DNA of 64,000 nt from NCBI RefSeq assembly GCF_030149515.1, contig NZ_JASBRI010000015.1, positions 97,059-161,058 of the forward strand. The letters are read 5' to 3'. Position 1 is the stretch's first letter. Each line of letters starts with the position of its first letter. Under the pieces are notes generated by a model. That model was given only the letters and a program-made list of their open reading frames with translations. It did no database searches and had not been told where the DNA came from. This document shows positions 8,915 to 18,135 of this stretch, in pieces. The position numbers were made by a program, and so were the translations under genes. Source of the stretch: Maricaulis sp. GTDB taxonomy: Bacteria > Pseudomonadota > Alphaproteobacteria > Caulobacterales > Maricaulaceae.

Positions 8915-9904
8915 CTAAGCGCGCTCCAGCGCCCGCGTGAACATTGCCCTGTCCACATTCCCGCCGGTGGCGAACACGCAGACCGTCCTTCCGGCTACGT
9001 CGAGCTTGCCCGAGAGGACGGCGGCCAGCGCCACGATTCCGCCGGGTTCGGTGACGATTTTCAGATGCCGCCAGGCAAAGGCCATGGCGTCGAGGGCGTC
9101 CTCGTCGCTGACGGCGGCCGACCCGGCCAGTTGCTGCGCGTTCAACGACCAGGTCAGCTCTCCCGGTGTGGGCGTGATGATGGCGTCGCAGATCGAACCG
9201 GTCAGACGGTCGTTTGTCTCGCGCCGGCCGGAGGCCAGCGACCGGCCGTGATCGTCGAAGCCTTCCGGCTCGGCGACGAAGATCTGCGTGGCGGGGTGAT
9301 GGTGCAGCATGGCCAGCCCCACACCGGCAATCAGCCCGCCGCCGCCGGCGCCGCAGATCACCATGTCCGCCCCTGCACCGTATTCCGCCAGCTGCTCGGC
9401 CGCCTCGAGGCCCGCCGTGCCCTGGCCGGCGATGATGAAAGGGTCCTCATAGGGCGGCACCAGGATACGCCCTTCGGCTTCGGCGATGGCCCGGCCCATC
9501 TCCTCCCGGCTCTGCGTGGCCCGGTCGAAAGAGATCACCTCCCCGCCCCAGAAGGTCACACCGTCGACCTTGGACCGGGGCGCATCGGTCGGCATCAGGA
9601 TTTTCGCGCTGGTGCCGTTCAGCCGCGCCGCCGCCGCCACACCCTGGGCGTGATTGCCGGAGGAATAGGCGATGACGCCCCGCGCCTTTTCGGCGTCGGA
9701 CAGGCGGGAAATGCGGTTGAAGGCGCCGCGGAACTTGAACGAGCCCGTCCGCTGCAGGCATTCGGCCTTCACGAAGATGCGGGCCCCGGTCAAGTCGTCC
9801 AGAAGGTCGTTGCGCAAAAGCGGCGTACGCACGGCATGGCCCGCCAGCCGGCGCGCGGCATCGGCGACATTCTCATAGGACGGAGGGGCGATCTGTTGCA
9901 GCAT
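8915..9904 (-). CDS. threonine/serine dehydratase-like PLP enzyme (fold type II)
   Basis: A 329-residue catalytic domain without a C-terminal ACT domain, so it resembles catabolic threonine dehydratases and serine racemases rather than the biosynthetic IlvA. The PLP lysine is Lys57 in TGSFKFRG, the substrate loop is SSGNHAQG (81-88), and the phosphate-binding glycine loop is at 187-190. It probably deaminates threonine to 2-oxobutyrate; serine is possible. An upstream in-frame Met at 9931 exists. The start at 9904 is preferred because AAAGGAA precedes it at good spacing. Confidence 0.88.
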   Translation of the reverse strand: MLQQIAPPSYENVADAARRLAGHAVRTPLLRNDLLDDLTGARIFVKAECLQRTGSFKFRGAFNRISRLSDAEKARGVIAYSSGNHAQGVAAAARLNGTSAKILMPTDAPRSKVDGVTFWGGEVISFDRATQSREEMGRAIAEAEGRILVPPYEDPFIIAGQGTAGLEAAEQLAEYGAGADMVICGAGGGGLIAGVGLAMLHHHPATQIFVAEPEGFDDHGRSLASGRRETNDRLTGSICDAIITPTPGELTWSLNAQQLAGSAAVSDEDALDAMAFAWRHLKIVTEPGGIVALAAVLSGKLDVAGRTVCVFATGGNVDRAMFTRALERA

Positions 9905-10073
9905 GTCGGGCGTTCCTTTCGTGCAAGCCATGCGAATCCGGCCCCCCGGCCGTCACGGAAACGCTTAGGCAATACAGCGCGATTGAGCAAAGGGATTGCG
10001 CCGTCGCCGCTTAGGCCGTTTGATTGGGCAAAACACCAAAACCTCGAACGGTCGATTGAATAAGGGGAGAAAC

Positions 10074-11726
10074 ATGACCTTGCGCGCACACATGATGGAC
10101 TGTCCGTTGATGATTTCGGATATTCTTGTCCATGCTGCGAAGTGCCATGGCGATCAGGAAATCGTCACGCGCCTGCCGGAGAGCGGGCAGATCCACCGGC
10201 AGAACTACGCCCGGACGCACGAGCGCACGAAACAGCTCGCCAATGCGCTCCAGAAGAAGCTGAAAATCCGCGAAGGCGACCGGGTTGCGACCATCGCCTG
10301 GAACTCCCACCGCCATTTCGAACTCTATTATGCCATCTCCGGCGTCGGCGCGGTGGTGCACACGGTCAATCCGCGCCTCGATCCCAAGCAGATCGTCTGG
10401 ATGCTGGACCATGCCCAGGCCAAGGCGGTCTTCTTCGACAAGCAGTTCGCACCCCTGATCGACGGCATCGCCAAGGCCTGCAAGTCGGTGAAGAACTGGG
10501 TGCTGATGACCGACAAGTCGCATGCCGACGCAGTCCAGACCAGATCTAAGACCTATGAGGAACTCATCGGCGACCAGCCGGCCGATTTCGACTGGCCGGT
10601 CTTCGACGAGAATGCCGCGGCAGGCCTTTGCTATACGTCCGGCACGACGGGCGACCCCAAGGGCGTGCTCTATTCGCACCGCTCCAACGTGCTGCACGCC
10701 CTGGCCTGCAATGCCTCGGATGTCATCGGCGTGGGCGCGCGCGGCAATCTGATGCCGGTCGTGCCCATGTTCCACGTCAATGCCTGGGGTATTCCCTATG
10801 CCGCGCCGATGAGCGGGGCGAAACTGGTCATGCCCGGCGCCCAGCTGGACGGACCCAGCCTGCACGAGCTGATCGAGGGTGAGAAAGTGTCCTATGTCGC
10901 CGGCGTGCCGACGGTCTGGCTCGGCCTGCTGAACTATCTGGACAAGGAGCAAAAGCGCATCGACAGCGTCGAGCGCGTGCTGATCGGCGGTTCCGCCCTG
11001 CCCGAGGCGCTGCTGCGGGCCTATGAGGACCGCTATGGCGTAACCATGCAGCAAGGCTGGGGCATGACCGAGATGAGCCCGCTGGGCACGGTCAACGCCC
11101 TCCTGCCCAAGCATGACGGGCTCGACCGCGAGGAGATCGTCAAGATCAAGCTGAAACAGGGCCGGCTGGTCTTCGGCGTAGGCATGCGCATCGTCGACGA
11201 CGAAGGCAGGGAACTGCCCTGGGACGGCCAGTCCTCCGGCCATGTCCAGGTGCGCGGCCCCTGGATCGCCTCCTCCTATTATCGCGGAGCGGGCGCGGAG
11301 AGTTTCACCGGAGATGGCTGGTTCTCCACCGGAGATGTGGCGCATATGGACGGAAATGGCTTCATGACCATCACCGACCGGTCCAAGGATGTGATCAAGA
11401 CGGGCGGGGAGTGGATTTCCTCCATCGATCTGGAAAATGCCGCCATGGGCCATCCCGACGTCGCCATGGCCGCCGCCGTGGGCATGCCGCACCCGAAATG
11501 GCAGGAACGTCCGCTGCTCATCGTGCAGGTCAAGGACGGCATCGAACAGTCCGACGCCACCCGGGACTCGATCCTGGAATACCTGCGCGGCGAAGTGCCG
11601 AAATGGTGGCTGCCCGATGCGATCGAATTCGTCGACGAAATGCCGATCGGCGCCACGGGCAAGATCCTCAAGACCAAGCTGCGGGAGATGTTCAAGGACT
11701 ATGAGTTCCCGGGCGTCGAGGCCTAG
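10074..11726 (+). CDS. AMP-dependent acyl-CoA synthetase (fatty-acid--CoA ligase)
   Basis: A 550-residue ANL-superfamily ligase that activates a carboxylic acid to an acyl-AMP and then a CoA thioester. The P-loop YTSGTTGDPKG is at 187-197, the A5 motif QGWGMTEMSP is present, and the C-terminal lysine motif is PIGATGKILK. The overall sequence resembles medium/long-chain ligases of the AlkK type; the chain-length preference is not readable. A strong AAGGGGAGA Shine-Dalgarno precedes the ATG at 10074. The gene stands alone and ends at a strong terminator. Confidence 0.93.
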   Translation: MTLRAHMMDCPLMISDILVHAAKCHGDQEIVTRLPESGQIHRQNYARTHERTKQLANALQKKLKIREGDRVATIAWNSHRHFELYYAISGVGAVVHTVNPRLDPKQIVWMLDHAQAKAVFFDKQFAPLIDGIAKACKSVKNWVLMTDKSHADAVQTRSKTYEELIGDQPADFDWPVFDENAAAGLCYTSGTTGDPKGVLYSHRSNVLHALACNASDVIGVGARGNLMPVVPMFHVNAWGIPYAAPMSGAKLVMPGAQLDGPSLHELIEGEKVSYVAGVPTVWLGLLNYLDKEQKRIDSVERVLIGGSALPEALLRAYEDRYGVTMQQGWGMTEMSPLGTVNALLPKHDGLDREEIVKIKLKQGRLVFGVGMRIVDDEGRELPWDGQSSGHVQVRGPWIASSYYRGAGAESFTGDGWFSTGDVAHMDGNGFMTITDRSKDVIKTGGEWISSIDLENAAMGHPDVAMAAAVGMPHPKWQERPLLIVQVKDGIEQSDATRDSILEYLRGEVPKWWLPDAIEFVDEMPIGATGKILKTKLREMFKDYEFPGVEA

Positions 11727-11747
11727 ACCTCCGGGAATACTCCCAAC

Positions 11748-11782
11748 AACACCCCCCGGCATTCGCCGGGGGGTGTTTTTTT
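11748..11782 (+). terminator. Rho-independent terminator after the acyl-CoA synthetase gene
   Basis: A perfect 13-bp stem (arms 11748-11760 and 11765-11777) with an ATTC loop. The stem has a G+C-rich core and runs into seven T residues at 11776-11782. Confidence 0.92.
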
Positions 11783-11835
11783 GTCCCGGACACGATCCAC
11801 CCGCCCTGCAGGGCGAGAATGCATGCCCGCCTGTC

Positions 11836-12603
11836 CTACAGGCTCTGGCCGCCGGACACCTCGATCCGCTGGGCCGTCGTCCACATGAAGTCACCCAGCA
11901 ACAGGCTGGAGACGGCCCCGCCGATATCGTCGGGCTGACCGACCCGGCCCAGTGCCGTGGCCGCGGCGATTCCGGCATTCATGTCCGCGTTGTCGCGCAC
12001 CATGCCGCCGCCGAAATCGGTCTCGATAGCGCCGGGGGCCAGCGTGTTCACGGTGATGCCGCGCCCGCCCAGCTCCTGGGCCTGGTAACGCGTCAGCACC
12101 TCGATCGCGCCTTTCATCGCGGCGTAGGCGGAAAAGCCGGGCACGGCGAAACGGGTCAGACCCGTGGACACATTCAGGATGCGCCCGCCATCGGCGATGA
12201 CCGGCAGAAGGGCCTGGGTGAGAAAATAGACGCCCTTCACATGCACATTCATCAGGCTGTCGAATTCGGCCTCGCCGGTCTCGGTGAACGGCTTGTAGAC
12301 GCCGTGGCCGGCATTGTTGACCAAGCCGTCGAACGTCCTGCGCTGCCAGCGCGTGTCGAGAACCGACTTCAACCGGGTGACAAACGCGCCGAAGCTGGCG
12401 GTATCGCCGGTGTCGAGCGGCAGGATCTCGGCCTTGCGGCCCAGCGCCTCGATATCCGTCCGGACCGCTTCGGCCGCGTCGCGCGCATTGCGATAGGTCA
12501 GTACGATATCGGCGCCCTTGCGCGCCAGGTGGAGCGCGGCATTGCGGCCCAGGCCGCGGCTGCCGCCAGTGATCAGAACGACGGGAGTGGTGTCTTGGCT
12601 CAT
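11836..12603 (-). CDS. SDR family oxidoreductase
   Basis: A 255-residue classical short-chain dehydrogenase/reductase. It shows the cofactor loop GGSRGLG (13-19), NNAG (96-99) and the Ser146/Tyr160/Lys164 catalytic set (YAAMK). Tyr-Arg-Asn after the second strand suggests NADP(H) preference (inference). CGGAGG lies ahead of the chosen ATG. It is divergent from an AraC-family gene 159 bases away, a frequent arrangement in which the regulator controls the reductase. The substrate is unknown. Confidence 0.88.
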   Translation of the reverse strand: MSQDTTPVVLITGGSRGLGRNAALHLARKGADIVLTYRNARDAAEAVRTDIEALGRKAEILPLDTGDTASFGAFVTRLKSVLDTRWQRRTFDGLVNNAGHGVYKPFTETGEAEFDSLMNVHVKGVYFLTQALLPVIADGGRILNVSTGLTRFAVPGFSAYAAMKGAIEVLTRYQAQELGGRGITVNTLAPGAIETDFGGGMVRDNADMNAGIAAATALGRVGQPDDIGGAVSSLLLGDFMWTTAQRIEVSGGQSL

Positions 12604-12762
12604 GGAAATGCCTCCGGTTGGGGTGGGGCTCCGATCTAGCGCTGCCGCGTCGTCGGGGCCTGCCGCATTTTCCGCAAAACCTGCCCGATCCTCCAAAACC
12701 CGGCCGGCTGCAGCTTGCATCGCCCGCGCCGGAGGCCTAGTCCATGACCAGGAGGATGTGTG

Positions 12763-13665
12763 ATGACAGACCTGTCGGCACTCAAACGCGATGCGATCGC
12801 CTATGCTGACGACATGGGCTTTGACGATCAGCCCAACCCAACCCCCATCCCCGGTCTCTCGCTGGTGCGTAGCCGTGGGCCGACCGAATTCGACGTTATC
12901 GACTATCAGCCAATTTTCTGCCTGGTCCTCCAAGGGGCGAAACAATGCGTGCTGGGCGACAAACCCCTGACTTTCAGCGAGGGCCAGTCACTGATCGTCA
13001 GTCTCGACCTGCCCGCATCCGGGCGGGTGGTCACCGCGTCCCGCGGCACCCCGTATCTCGCCCTGGCCCTGGAACTGGACCTCGCCATCCTGCGCGACGT
13101 GGCCGCAGAACTGGACGCGAAGGCCATCCCGACCGAGCTGGAGGCCGATCATGTGTGCAGCGCCATGACCGTCACCCCGACCGATCCGGCGCTGGTCGCC
13201 GCGATGGGACGCCTGTTCGACCTGCACCGCAGCCCGGAGGACGCGCGCGCCCTGGCACCGCTTGTCATCCGGGAAATCCACTACCGGCTATTGCGCAGCC
13301 GGGACGGTGTCCTGCTGAAGGCCCAGCTGCGCCCGGATACGCATGCCCACCGCATCGCCCGCGCCATTGCCCGGATCCGGAGGGACTATTCCAGCGCCCT
13401 GCGTGTACCGGAGCTGGCGCGCGATGCGGGGATGAGCCATTCCGCCTTCCACGAACACTTCCGCGCACTGACGGGTACGACGCCGCTGCAATACCAGAAA
13501 TCGATGCGGCTGATGGAAGCGCGGCGGCAATTGCAGGGCGGCGCCGGCAATGTCTCCAGCATTGCTTTCGCGGTCGGTTATGAAAGTCCGACCCAGTTCT
13601 CACGCGAGTACAGCCGCAAGTTCGGGGTTTCCCCGCGAACCGATCGCCTCTCGACCTCCTCCTGA
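12763..13665 (+). CDS. AraC family transcriptional regulator (AraC_N type)
   Basis: About 300 residues. The N-terminal AraC_N cupin-like domain contains the segment YQPIFCLVLQGAKQ. The C-terminal double HTH (about 200-297) has the signature SIAFAVGYESPTQFSREYSRKFG. It likely controls the divergent SDR in response to an organic effector (inference). The ATG at 12763 has GGAGGATGTGTG upstream; a GTG at 12760 is an alternative that adds one residue. Confidence 0.9.
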   Translation: MTDLSALKRDAIAYADDMGFDDQPNPTPIPGLSLVRSRGPTEFDVIDYQPIFCLVLQGAKQCVLGDKPLTFSEGQSLIVSLDLPASGRVVTASRGTPYLALALELDLAILRDVAAELDAKAIPTELEADHVCSAMTVTPTDPALVAAMGRLFDLHRSPEDARALAPLVIREIHYRLLRSRDGVLLKAQLRPDTHAHRIARAIARIRRDYSSALRVPELARDAGMSHSAFHEHFRALTGTTPLQYQKSMRLMEARRQLQGGAGNVSSIAFAVGYESPTQFSREYSRKFGVSPRTDRLSTSS

Positions 13666-13771
13666 CGCCGAGAGGGACGGTTTTCGTTCCAATCCCTCCT
13701 GCCGCTCCCTTGCGCCGGACCCGGCCCGCCCGTACATTCATATCGAAATTCGATAATACGGAGCCAGGGAG

Positions 13772-13978
13772 ATGGAGAGCGTCATGATGGGTGGAATGGA
13801 AGTCGCGATCGCAGCGCTGATCCTGCACTTCATCCCGACGCTGGTCGCGATGCTGCGCGGGCACGACAACACGTTCGCGATCTTCCTGACCAACCTGCTC
13901 CTGGGCTGGACGGTGATCGGATGGATCGTCGCGCTGATCTGGTCCTTTACAGCCATCCGCCGGCGCGTGCGGGCCTAG
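13772..13978 (+). CDS. superinfection-immunity family small membrane protein
   Basis: A 68-residue protein with two hydrophobic helices separated by a short polar turn (LRGHDN), and the conserved AIFLTNLLLGWTVIGWIVALIWS segment. That segment characterises the family named after the phage T4 Imm superinfection-immunity protein. T4 Imm blocks entry of DNA from later-infecting T-even phages; most bacterial members are unstudied. Other possible in-frame starts are the ATGs at 13784 and 13787, which have GGAGAG upstream. No phage genes are adjacent. Confidence 0.8.
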   Translation: MESVMMGGMEVAIAALILHFIPTLVAMLRGHDNTFAIFLTNLLLGWTVIGWIVALIWSFTAIRRRVRA

Positions 13979-14082
13979 GAGGGTCTACCCCACCCCGTGA
14001 CAGCCGGACCGGTCCCTTGCCTCACTCCCGGTCCAGCACGGCAAACGCGCCCCGATCAGATAACGGTTGGTCGGCAAATCTG

Positions 14083-14111
14083 GCGCCCGGATCCTCCCCC
14101 GATCCGGGCGC
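14083..14111 (+). terminator. probable terminator after the small membrane protein
   Basis: A perfect 11-bp inverted repeat (14083-14093 and 14101-14111) with a seven-base loop, followed by a moderately T-rich stretch. The T run is weak, so termination strength is uncertain. Confidence 0.5.
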
Positions 14112-14159
14112 TCTGTTGTGTGTTTCGCCTTTTTCCTCCCCGCGCCGGCGGGGAGAGCA

Positions 14160-14834
14160 TCAAAGCCAGCTGGTGATGTCGCTCAGCGACTTCTTGATCA
14201 GGGCGTGTTCGGGCACCGTGGCATCGTCAGCCGGATAGCCGCCAACGATAAGCATATAAGGCTTCTCGTCCAGCGGGCGTTCGCAGACCTCGTTGAGGAA
14301 ACGCATCGGATTGGGCGTGTGGGTGAGCGTCACCAGGCCCGCCTCGTGCAGCGCCGCCAGCAGGAAGCCGCAGGCAATGCCGACGCTTTCATTGATGTAG
14401 TAATTCTTCTTCGACTGGCCGGCCCGCTCCCCGCCCCGCTTCTGGGCGAAGACGGCGATCAGTACCGGAGCGTGTTCCAGGAAGGGCTTGTTGGCATCGG
14501 TGCCCAGCGGCGCCAGCGCTTCGAGCCATTCATCCGAAGCCTTGCCGGCATAGAAGGCCCGTTCCTCGGCCTCGGCCGCCTCGCGCAGACGTCTGCGGCG
14601 ATCCGCGTCGGTGAGCACGGCGAAATGCCAGGGCTGGTGATTGGCGCCGGACGGCGCCGAGCCGGCCGCCAGTATGGCCTGTTCGGCGATGGCGCGGTCG
14701 ACCGGCCGGTCGGCGAAATCGCGCACGGTGCGGCGGCGGCGCAGGTTTTCCGAAAAGGCCGTGACCCGCGCCTTCATGTCTTCCGGCGGGTATTCGACAA
14801 AACCCTGCAGCGGCACGCGCGGTTCGGCGCTCAT
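14160..14834 (-). CDS. nitroreductase family protein (iodotyrosine-deiodinase-like)
   Basis: A 224-residue FMN-dependent nitroreductase-fold protein. It has the N-terminal [14 protein letters not shown] segment, the [14 protein letters not shown] flavin-site motif and a C-terminal [11 protein letters not shown] motif. The last is characteristic of the bacterial subgroup related to iodotyrosine deiodinase rather than of simple NfsB nitroreductases. The ATG overlaps the tdh stop by four bases (ATGA), so it is translated as the last gene of the tdh transcript. The physiological substrate is unknown. Confidence 0.88.
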   Translation of the reverse strand: MSAEPRVPLQGFVEYPPEDMKARVTAFSENLRRRRTVRDFADRPVDRAIAEQAILAAGSAPSGANHQPWHFAVLTDADRRRRLREAAEAEERAFYAGKASDEWLEALAPLGTDANKPFLEHAPVLIAVFAQKRGGERAGQSKKNYYINESVGIACGFLLAALHEAGLVTLTHTPNPMRFLNEVCERPLDEKPYMLIVGGYPADDATVPEHALIKKSLSDITSWL

Positions 14835-15865
14835 GACGACCCCCAGTCCAGCACGACCTTGCCCGACTTGCCCGAGCGCATCGCCTCGAACCCCTTGGCG
14901 AATTCGTCGGCGGAATAGCGGTGGGTGATGATGCGGGAAACATCCAGCCCGCTCTCGAGCATGGCGATCATCTTGTACCAGGTCTCGAACATTTCCCGGC
15001 CATAGATGCCTTTCAGCGTGATGGCCTTGAGGACCAGTTGTCCGAAATCCACCTCGATCGGCTTTGACGGCAGGCCCAGCATGGCGATCTTGCCGCCCAT
15101 CACCATGTTGTTGAGCATGGATCCGAAGGCCTGCGGGGCGCCGGACATTTCCAGGCCTACATCGAAGCCTTCCGTCATCTTCAGCTCGTCGCGCACATCC
15201 TTCAGATCTTCCTTCGAGACGTCGACCGTCCGGATGTTCGGTGCCACCTGGCCGGCCAGGTGAAGGCGGTGAGTGTTGATGTCGGTCAGAACCACATGGC
15301 GCGCGCCGACATGACGGGCGATGGCCGCGGCCATGATGCCGATCGGGCCGGCGCCGGTGATCAGCACGTCCTCGCCGATCATGTCGAATTGCAATGCCGT
15401 GTGCACCGCATTGCCCAGCGGATCGAGGATGGCCCCCATCTCGTCGCTGACTTCTCCGGGCAGCGGCACCACGTTGAACGCGGGCAGTTTCATGTATTCG
15501 GCGAAGGCGCCCGGGATATTCACCCCGACGCCGCGCGTATCGGGATCGAGGTGGAAACGCCCGGCCCGCGCCGCCCGCGAGGTCGCGCCCACGACATGAC
15601 CCTCGCCGGAGACGCGCTGGCCCGCCTTCACGCGGGTGACATTGGCGCCGACATCGACGATCTCGCCGGAATATTCATGCCCGACGACCATCGGCGTGGG
15701 CACATTCTTGGCGGCCCAGTCGTCCCAGTTGAAGATATGGATATCGGTCCCGCAGATGGCGGTCTTGCGGATGCGGATCAGGACCTCGTCCGGGCCGATC
15801 TTCGGCTCGGGCACGTCCTCCATCCAGATCCCTTCCTCCGGCTTGGCCTTGACCAGCGCTTTCAT
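14831..15865 (-). CDS. tdh: L-threonine 3-dehydrogenase, variant lacking the structural zinc site
   Basis: A 344-residue zinc-dependent MDR dehydrogenase. It oxidises L-threonine to 2-amino-3-ketobutyrate, which Kbl then cleaves to glycine and acetyl-CoA. The catalytic zinc site (Cys38, His63, Glu64 in GHE) and an NAD-binding Rossmann fold are intact. In the lobe after SGEGH, where E. coli Tdh has four zinc-binding cysteines, this protein reads [18 protein letters not shown] with none. The gene overlaps both the upstream membrane-protein gene and the downstream nitroreductase gene by four bases. kbl lies about 3.6 kb upstream on the same strand. Confidence 0.93.
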   Translation of the reverse strand: MKALVKAKPEEGIWMEDVPEPKIGPDEVLIRIRKTAICGTDIHIFNWDDWAAKNVPTPMVVGHEYSGEIVDVGANVTRVKAGQRVSGEGHVVGATSRAARAGRFHLDPDTRGVGVNIPGAFAEYMKLPAFNVVPLPGEVSDEMGAILDPLGNAVHTALQFDMIGEDVLITGAGPIGIMAAAIARHVGARHVVLTDINTHRLHLAGQVAPNIRTVDVSKEDLKDVRDELKMTEGFDVGLEMSGAPQAFGSMLNNMVMGGKIAMLGLPSKPIEVDFGQLVLKAITLKGIYGREMFETWYKMIAMLESGLDVSRIITHRYSADEFAKGFEAMRSGKSGKVVLDWGSS

Positions 15866-16719
15866 GGGTTTCCCTCGACCTGTGGCTTGCGGGCGCGCGT
15901 CTTGCGGCGGCCCTTGGGTGTGACGAGAAAATACATCACAGCCGCCACGGGAAAAGTGAGCATGAAGGGAATGAGCAGCAGCGCCATGATTTCCGCGGCC
16001 AAGCCGTTCGAACCGCTGACCCGGAGCGCCAGCAGCGACAGGGTGGCCAGGGCCGGCGGGATGGCCAGGAAACGCCAGCGGCCGAACCACATCAACAGCG
16101 CCATCAGGCTCGCATAACCCCCGATCAGCCCCCATTTGATCCAGGTGTCCTCGCGCAGGAATTCCACCTTCACCGGGATAAAACTGTCCAGCGCGTAGGA
16201 GGCGAGATCCAGTGCGGGCGAAGCATTGGCGAAGGCGCTCTCGGGCAGGCAGTCGCGCAGCACGACATCGCCGTCCTCCCGCGCCGGCCGGACATCCGCG
16301 GAGCAATAGGGCGTGTCCATTTCCGCCAGGATCGCATTCATGGTCGTGTTTTCCTGCCAGTCCGCGAGGATCGTCCCGAGCGCAAGCGGAATACCGATCA
16401 GGGCAAGGAAATTTCCCCGCAGGGCAAGGCCCAGGAAAAACGCCACGGCCATGCCGGCATAGGCGGCGGGGAAGAACCAGTCGAGAAACTGGACATGGTG
16501 CATGTGCGCCCGCATCTCTGCGCCCGCCTCGCCCTCCAGGAAGGCGAGATGCTCGGCCCGGGTAGCGAATTCGAAGGCCAGGATGGGCGTGCGGAAACCG
16601 TCATGCAGCGGCGCCGCCGGTTCGGGCGGCTGACCGAACAGGGCCAGCGGGAAGGCCATGGTCACCAGGGCGAGAAGCACACTCAGGGCAAAGGCCCAGC
16701 GCGACGGTGTCATGGTCAT
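15862..16719 (-). CDS. hypothetical integral membrane protein in the tdh operon
   Basis: A 285-residue protein with about seven hydrophobic segments and a basic tail ([12 protein letters not shown]). An extracytoplasmic loop of about 50 residues contains two cysteines (PYCSADV and RDCLPES), which could form a disulfide. I do not recognise the family. The start codon is preceded by GGGGAG. The gene overlaps the tdh start by ATGA, so co-expression with threonine dehydrogenase is likely. A transport or scaffold role is possible but not supported by a motif. Confidence 0.7.
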   Translation of the reverse strand: MTMTPSRWAFALSVLLALVTMAFPLALFGQPPEPAAPLHDGFRTPILAFEFATRAEHLAFLEGEAGAEMRAHMHHVQFLDWFFPAAYAGMAVAFFLGLALRGNFLALIGIPLALGTILADWQENTTMNAILAEMDTPYCSADVRPAREDGDVVLRDCLPESAFANASPALDLASYALDSFIPVKVEFLREDTWIKWGLIGGYASLMALLMWFGRWRFLAIPPALATLSLLALRVSGSNGLAAEIMALLLIPFMLTFPVAAVMYFLVTPKGRRKTRARKPQVEGNP

Positions 16720-16790
16720 GTCCGGCTCCCCGTACCGCGGCCCGATCCCCTGCCGGGATCAGGCCGCAAGCGGCAGGGCGCGTCAAGCCG

Positions 16791-17969
16791 TCAGCCGACC
16801 AGGCCGTTGGCCGGCGGGAAAATCCGTGCCAGCGGGCCGCCCGACGGCAGCGGCGCCAGCAGGATGCGCCGCACCGGGTTCCAGGCTGCGCCCAGCAAAA
16901 CGACGGCCCCGCCCAGAAGCAGCAGGGTCAGGGCGATGACCGCGCCGGTATCCAGCCCCACGGAATTGACGATCACGCCGATCGAGATACCCGCCGTCAG
17001 CAGGCCCGACACGATCAGCGCCCGCCGGTTGATCAGCAGCGAGAGCAGGGCAAAGATCCCGATCACCACCAGTGCGGTGGCCGCCAGGCGCGTGGCATTG
17101 CCGTCATCCGCGCCCAGCGCCATCAGCAGATTGGTCTGTTCGGGATTGGCGAAATCCGCCTCGCTCAGCGTCCAGCCGATCTGGGTGACGTTGAGCACGG
17201 CGGTCAGCAGCACCGGGGCGGCAAAGAAATGCAGCCAGAACGCCGTGCCCGACAGCCGGGTCTGGCGCTCCGGATCGCGCATGTCGAAAACGATCCCCGC
17301 GAACAGAAGCGCCGCACCGGCCGCGACGCTCACCGACGGCATGTAGACGATCGTCGTATAGGGATCGAGCGTGAAGAGCGTGGCCACAGCCAGTCCGACA
17401 AGGCCCACACCGGCCAGCCCGCCGGCAAAGGGCAGGCGGAAATTGAGGTAATAGGCCGCCACGGGCAGAAGGCAGGCCAGCGCGAAGACCACCGGCAGGA
17501 CGCGCACCGGCAGCGGCAGTCCGCCGGCCACCTGCATCACGGCATCGCGGCCGAATTCCATATTGTCTTCCAGCGCATCGAACGGTGTCTCGATCATGGT
17601 CTCGTCGACACCGATGCCGTGGATCAGGAATTGGGCATAGCCCCAGATCAGCACGACCGCCGCAGCCACAGCAAAGGCGCCGCTCAGCACGATGCCCGGC
17701 AGGATGCGCCTTTGCCGCCCGACCAGAAGGCTCGAGAGCAGCCAGACGATCACGGCGATCCCGCCGATCAGGCCCATCAGCACGGCCTGCCAGCCCTGCT
17801 CGCCCTCGGCGAGATCGAGCATGGCCATCACCTGCCCTGTTCCGACGGCCAGGCCGCCCAGCAGGATCAACACGCCGATCGTGGTGAAAATGTCGTGGAA
17901 GTTGTTGAGAAACGGCAGCATTTCGTCCTGTGGACGCGCTGCGCCAATGCTCTGGGATGTGTCCGTCAT
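16791..17969 (-). CDS. hypothetical multi-pass membrane protein
   Basis: A 392-residue, very hydrophobic protein with roughly ten predicted helices separated by short loops. One longer polar loop (about 115-145) contains a DETMIETPFDALEDN stretch. No transporter signature I can name is present. It lies 71 bases upstream of the previous membrane-protein gene on the same strand and may be its co-transcribed partner. Codon use matches neighbouring genes, so I treat it as a genuine gene of unknown function. Confidence 0.7.
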   Translation of the reverse strand: MTDTSQSIGAARPQDEMLPFLNNFHDIFTTIGVLILLGGLAVGTGQVMAMLDLAEGEQGWQAVLMGLIGGIAVIVWLLSSLLVGRQRRILPGIVLSGAFAVAAAVVLIWGYAQFLIHGIGVDETMIETPFDALEDNMEFGRDAVMQVAGGLPLPVRVLPVVFALACLLPVAAYYLNFRLPFAGGLAGVGLVGLAVATLFTLDPYTTIVYMPSVSVAAGAALLFAGIVFDMRDPERQTRLSGTAFWLHFFAAPVLLTAVLNVTQIGWTLSEADFANPEQTNLLMALGADDGNATRLAATALVVIGIFALLSLLINRRALIVSGLLTAGISIGVIVNSVGLDTGAVIALTLLLLGGAVVLLGAAWNPVRRILLAPLPSGGPLARIFPPANGLVG

Positions 17970-18135
17970 AGCTCCCCTCCGCTCGGGTTACCGTTGTGAT
18001 GCCCCCAAACGATCAAACGGATGCAATTTCGCCCGGCAGACGAAACCCCTTCTCGTGAGAAGCGTACGGGATTCCGGCGCGAAGGTCACCGGAAAAGGCC
18101 CCGGCCGCGTCCCTCATCGGGCCGGCGGCGAGGCC

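Noticed and set aside
10011..11978. A 655-codon open frame on the minus strand opposite the acyl-CoA synthetase
   Set aside because: The opposite strand has clear family motifs throughout. This frame is a G+C-driven antisense shadow with no recognisable domain.
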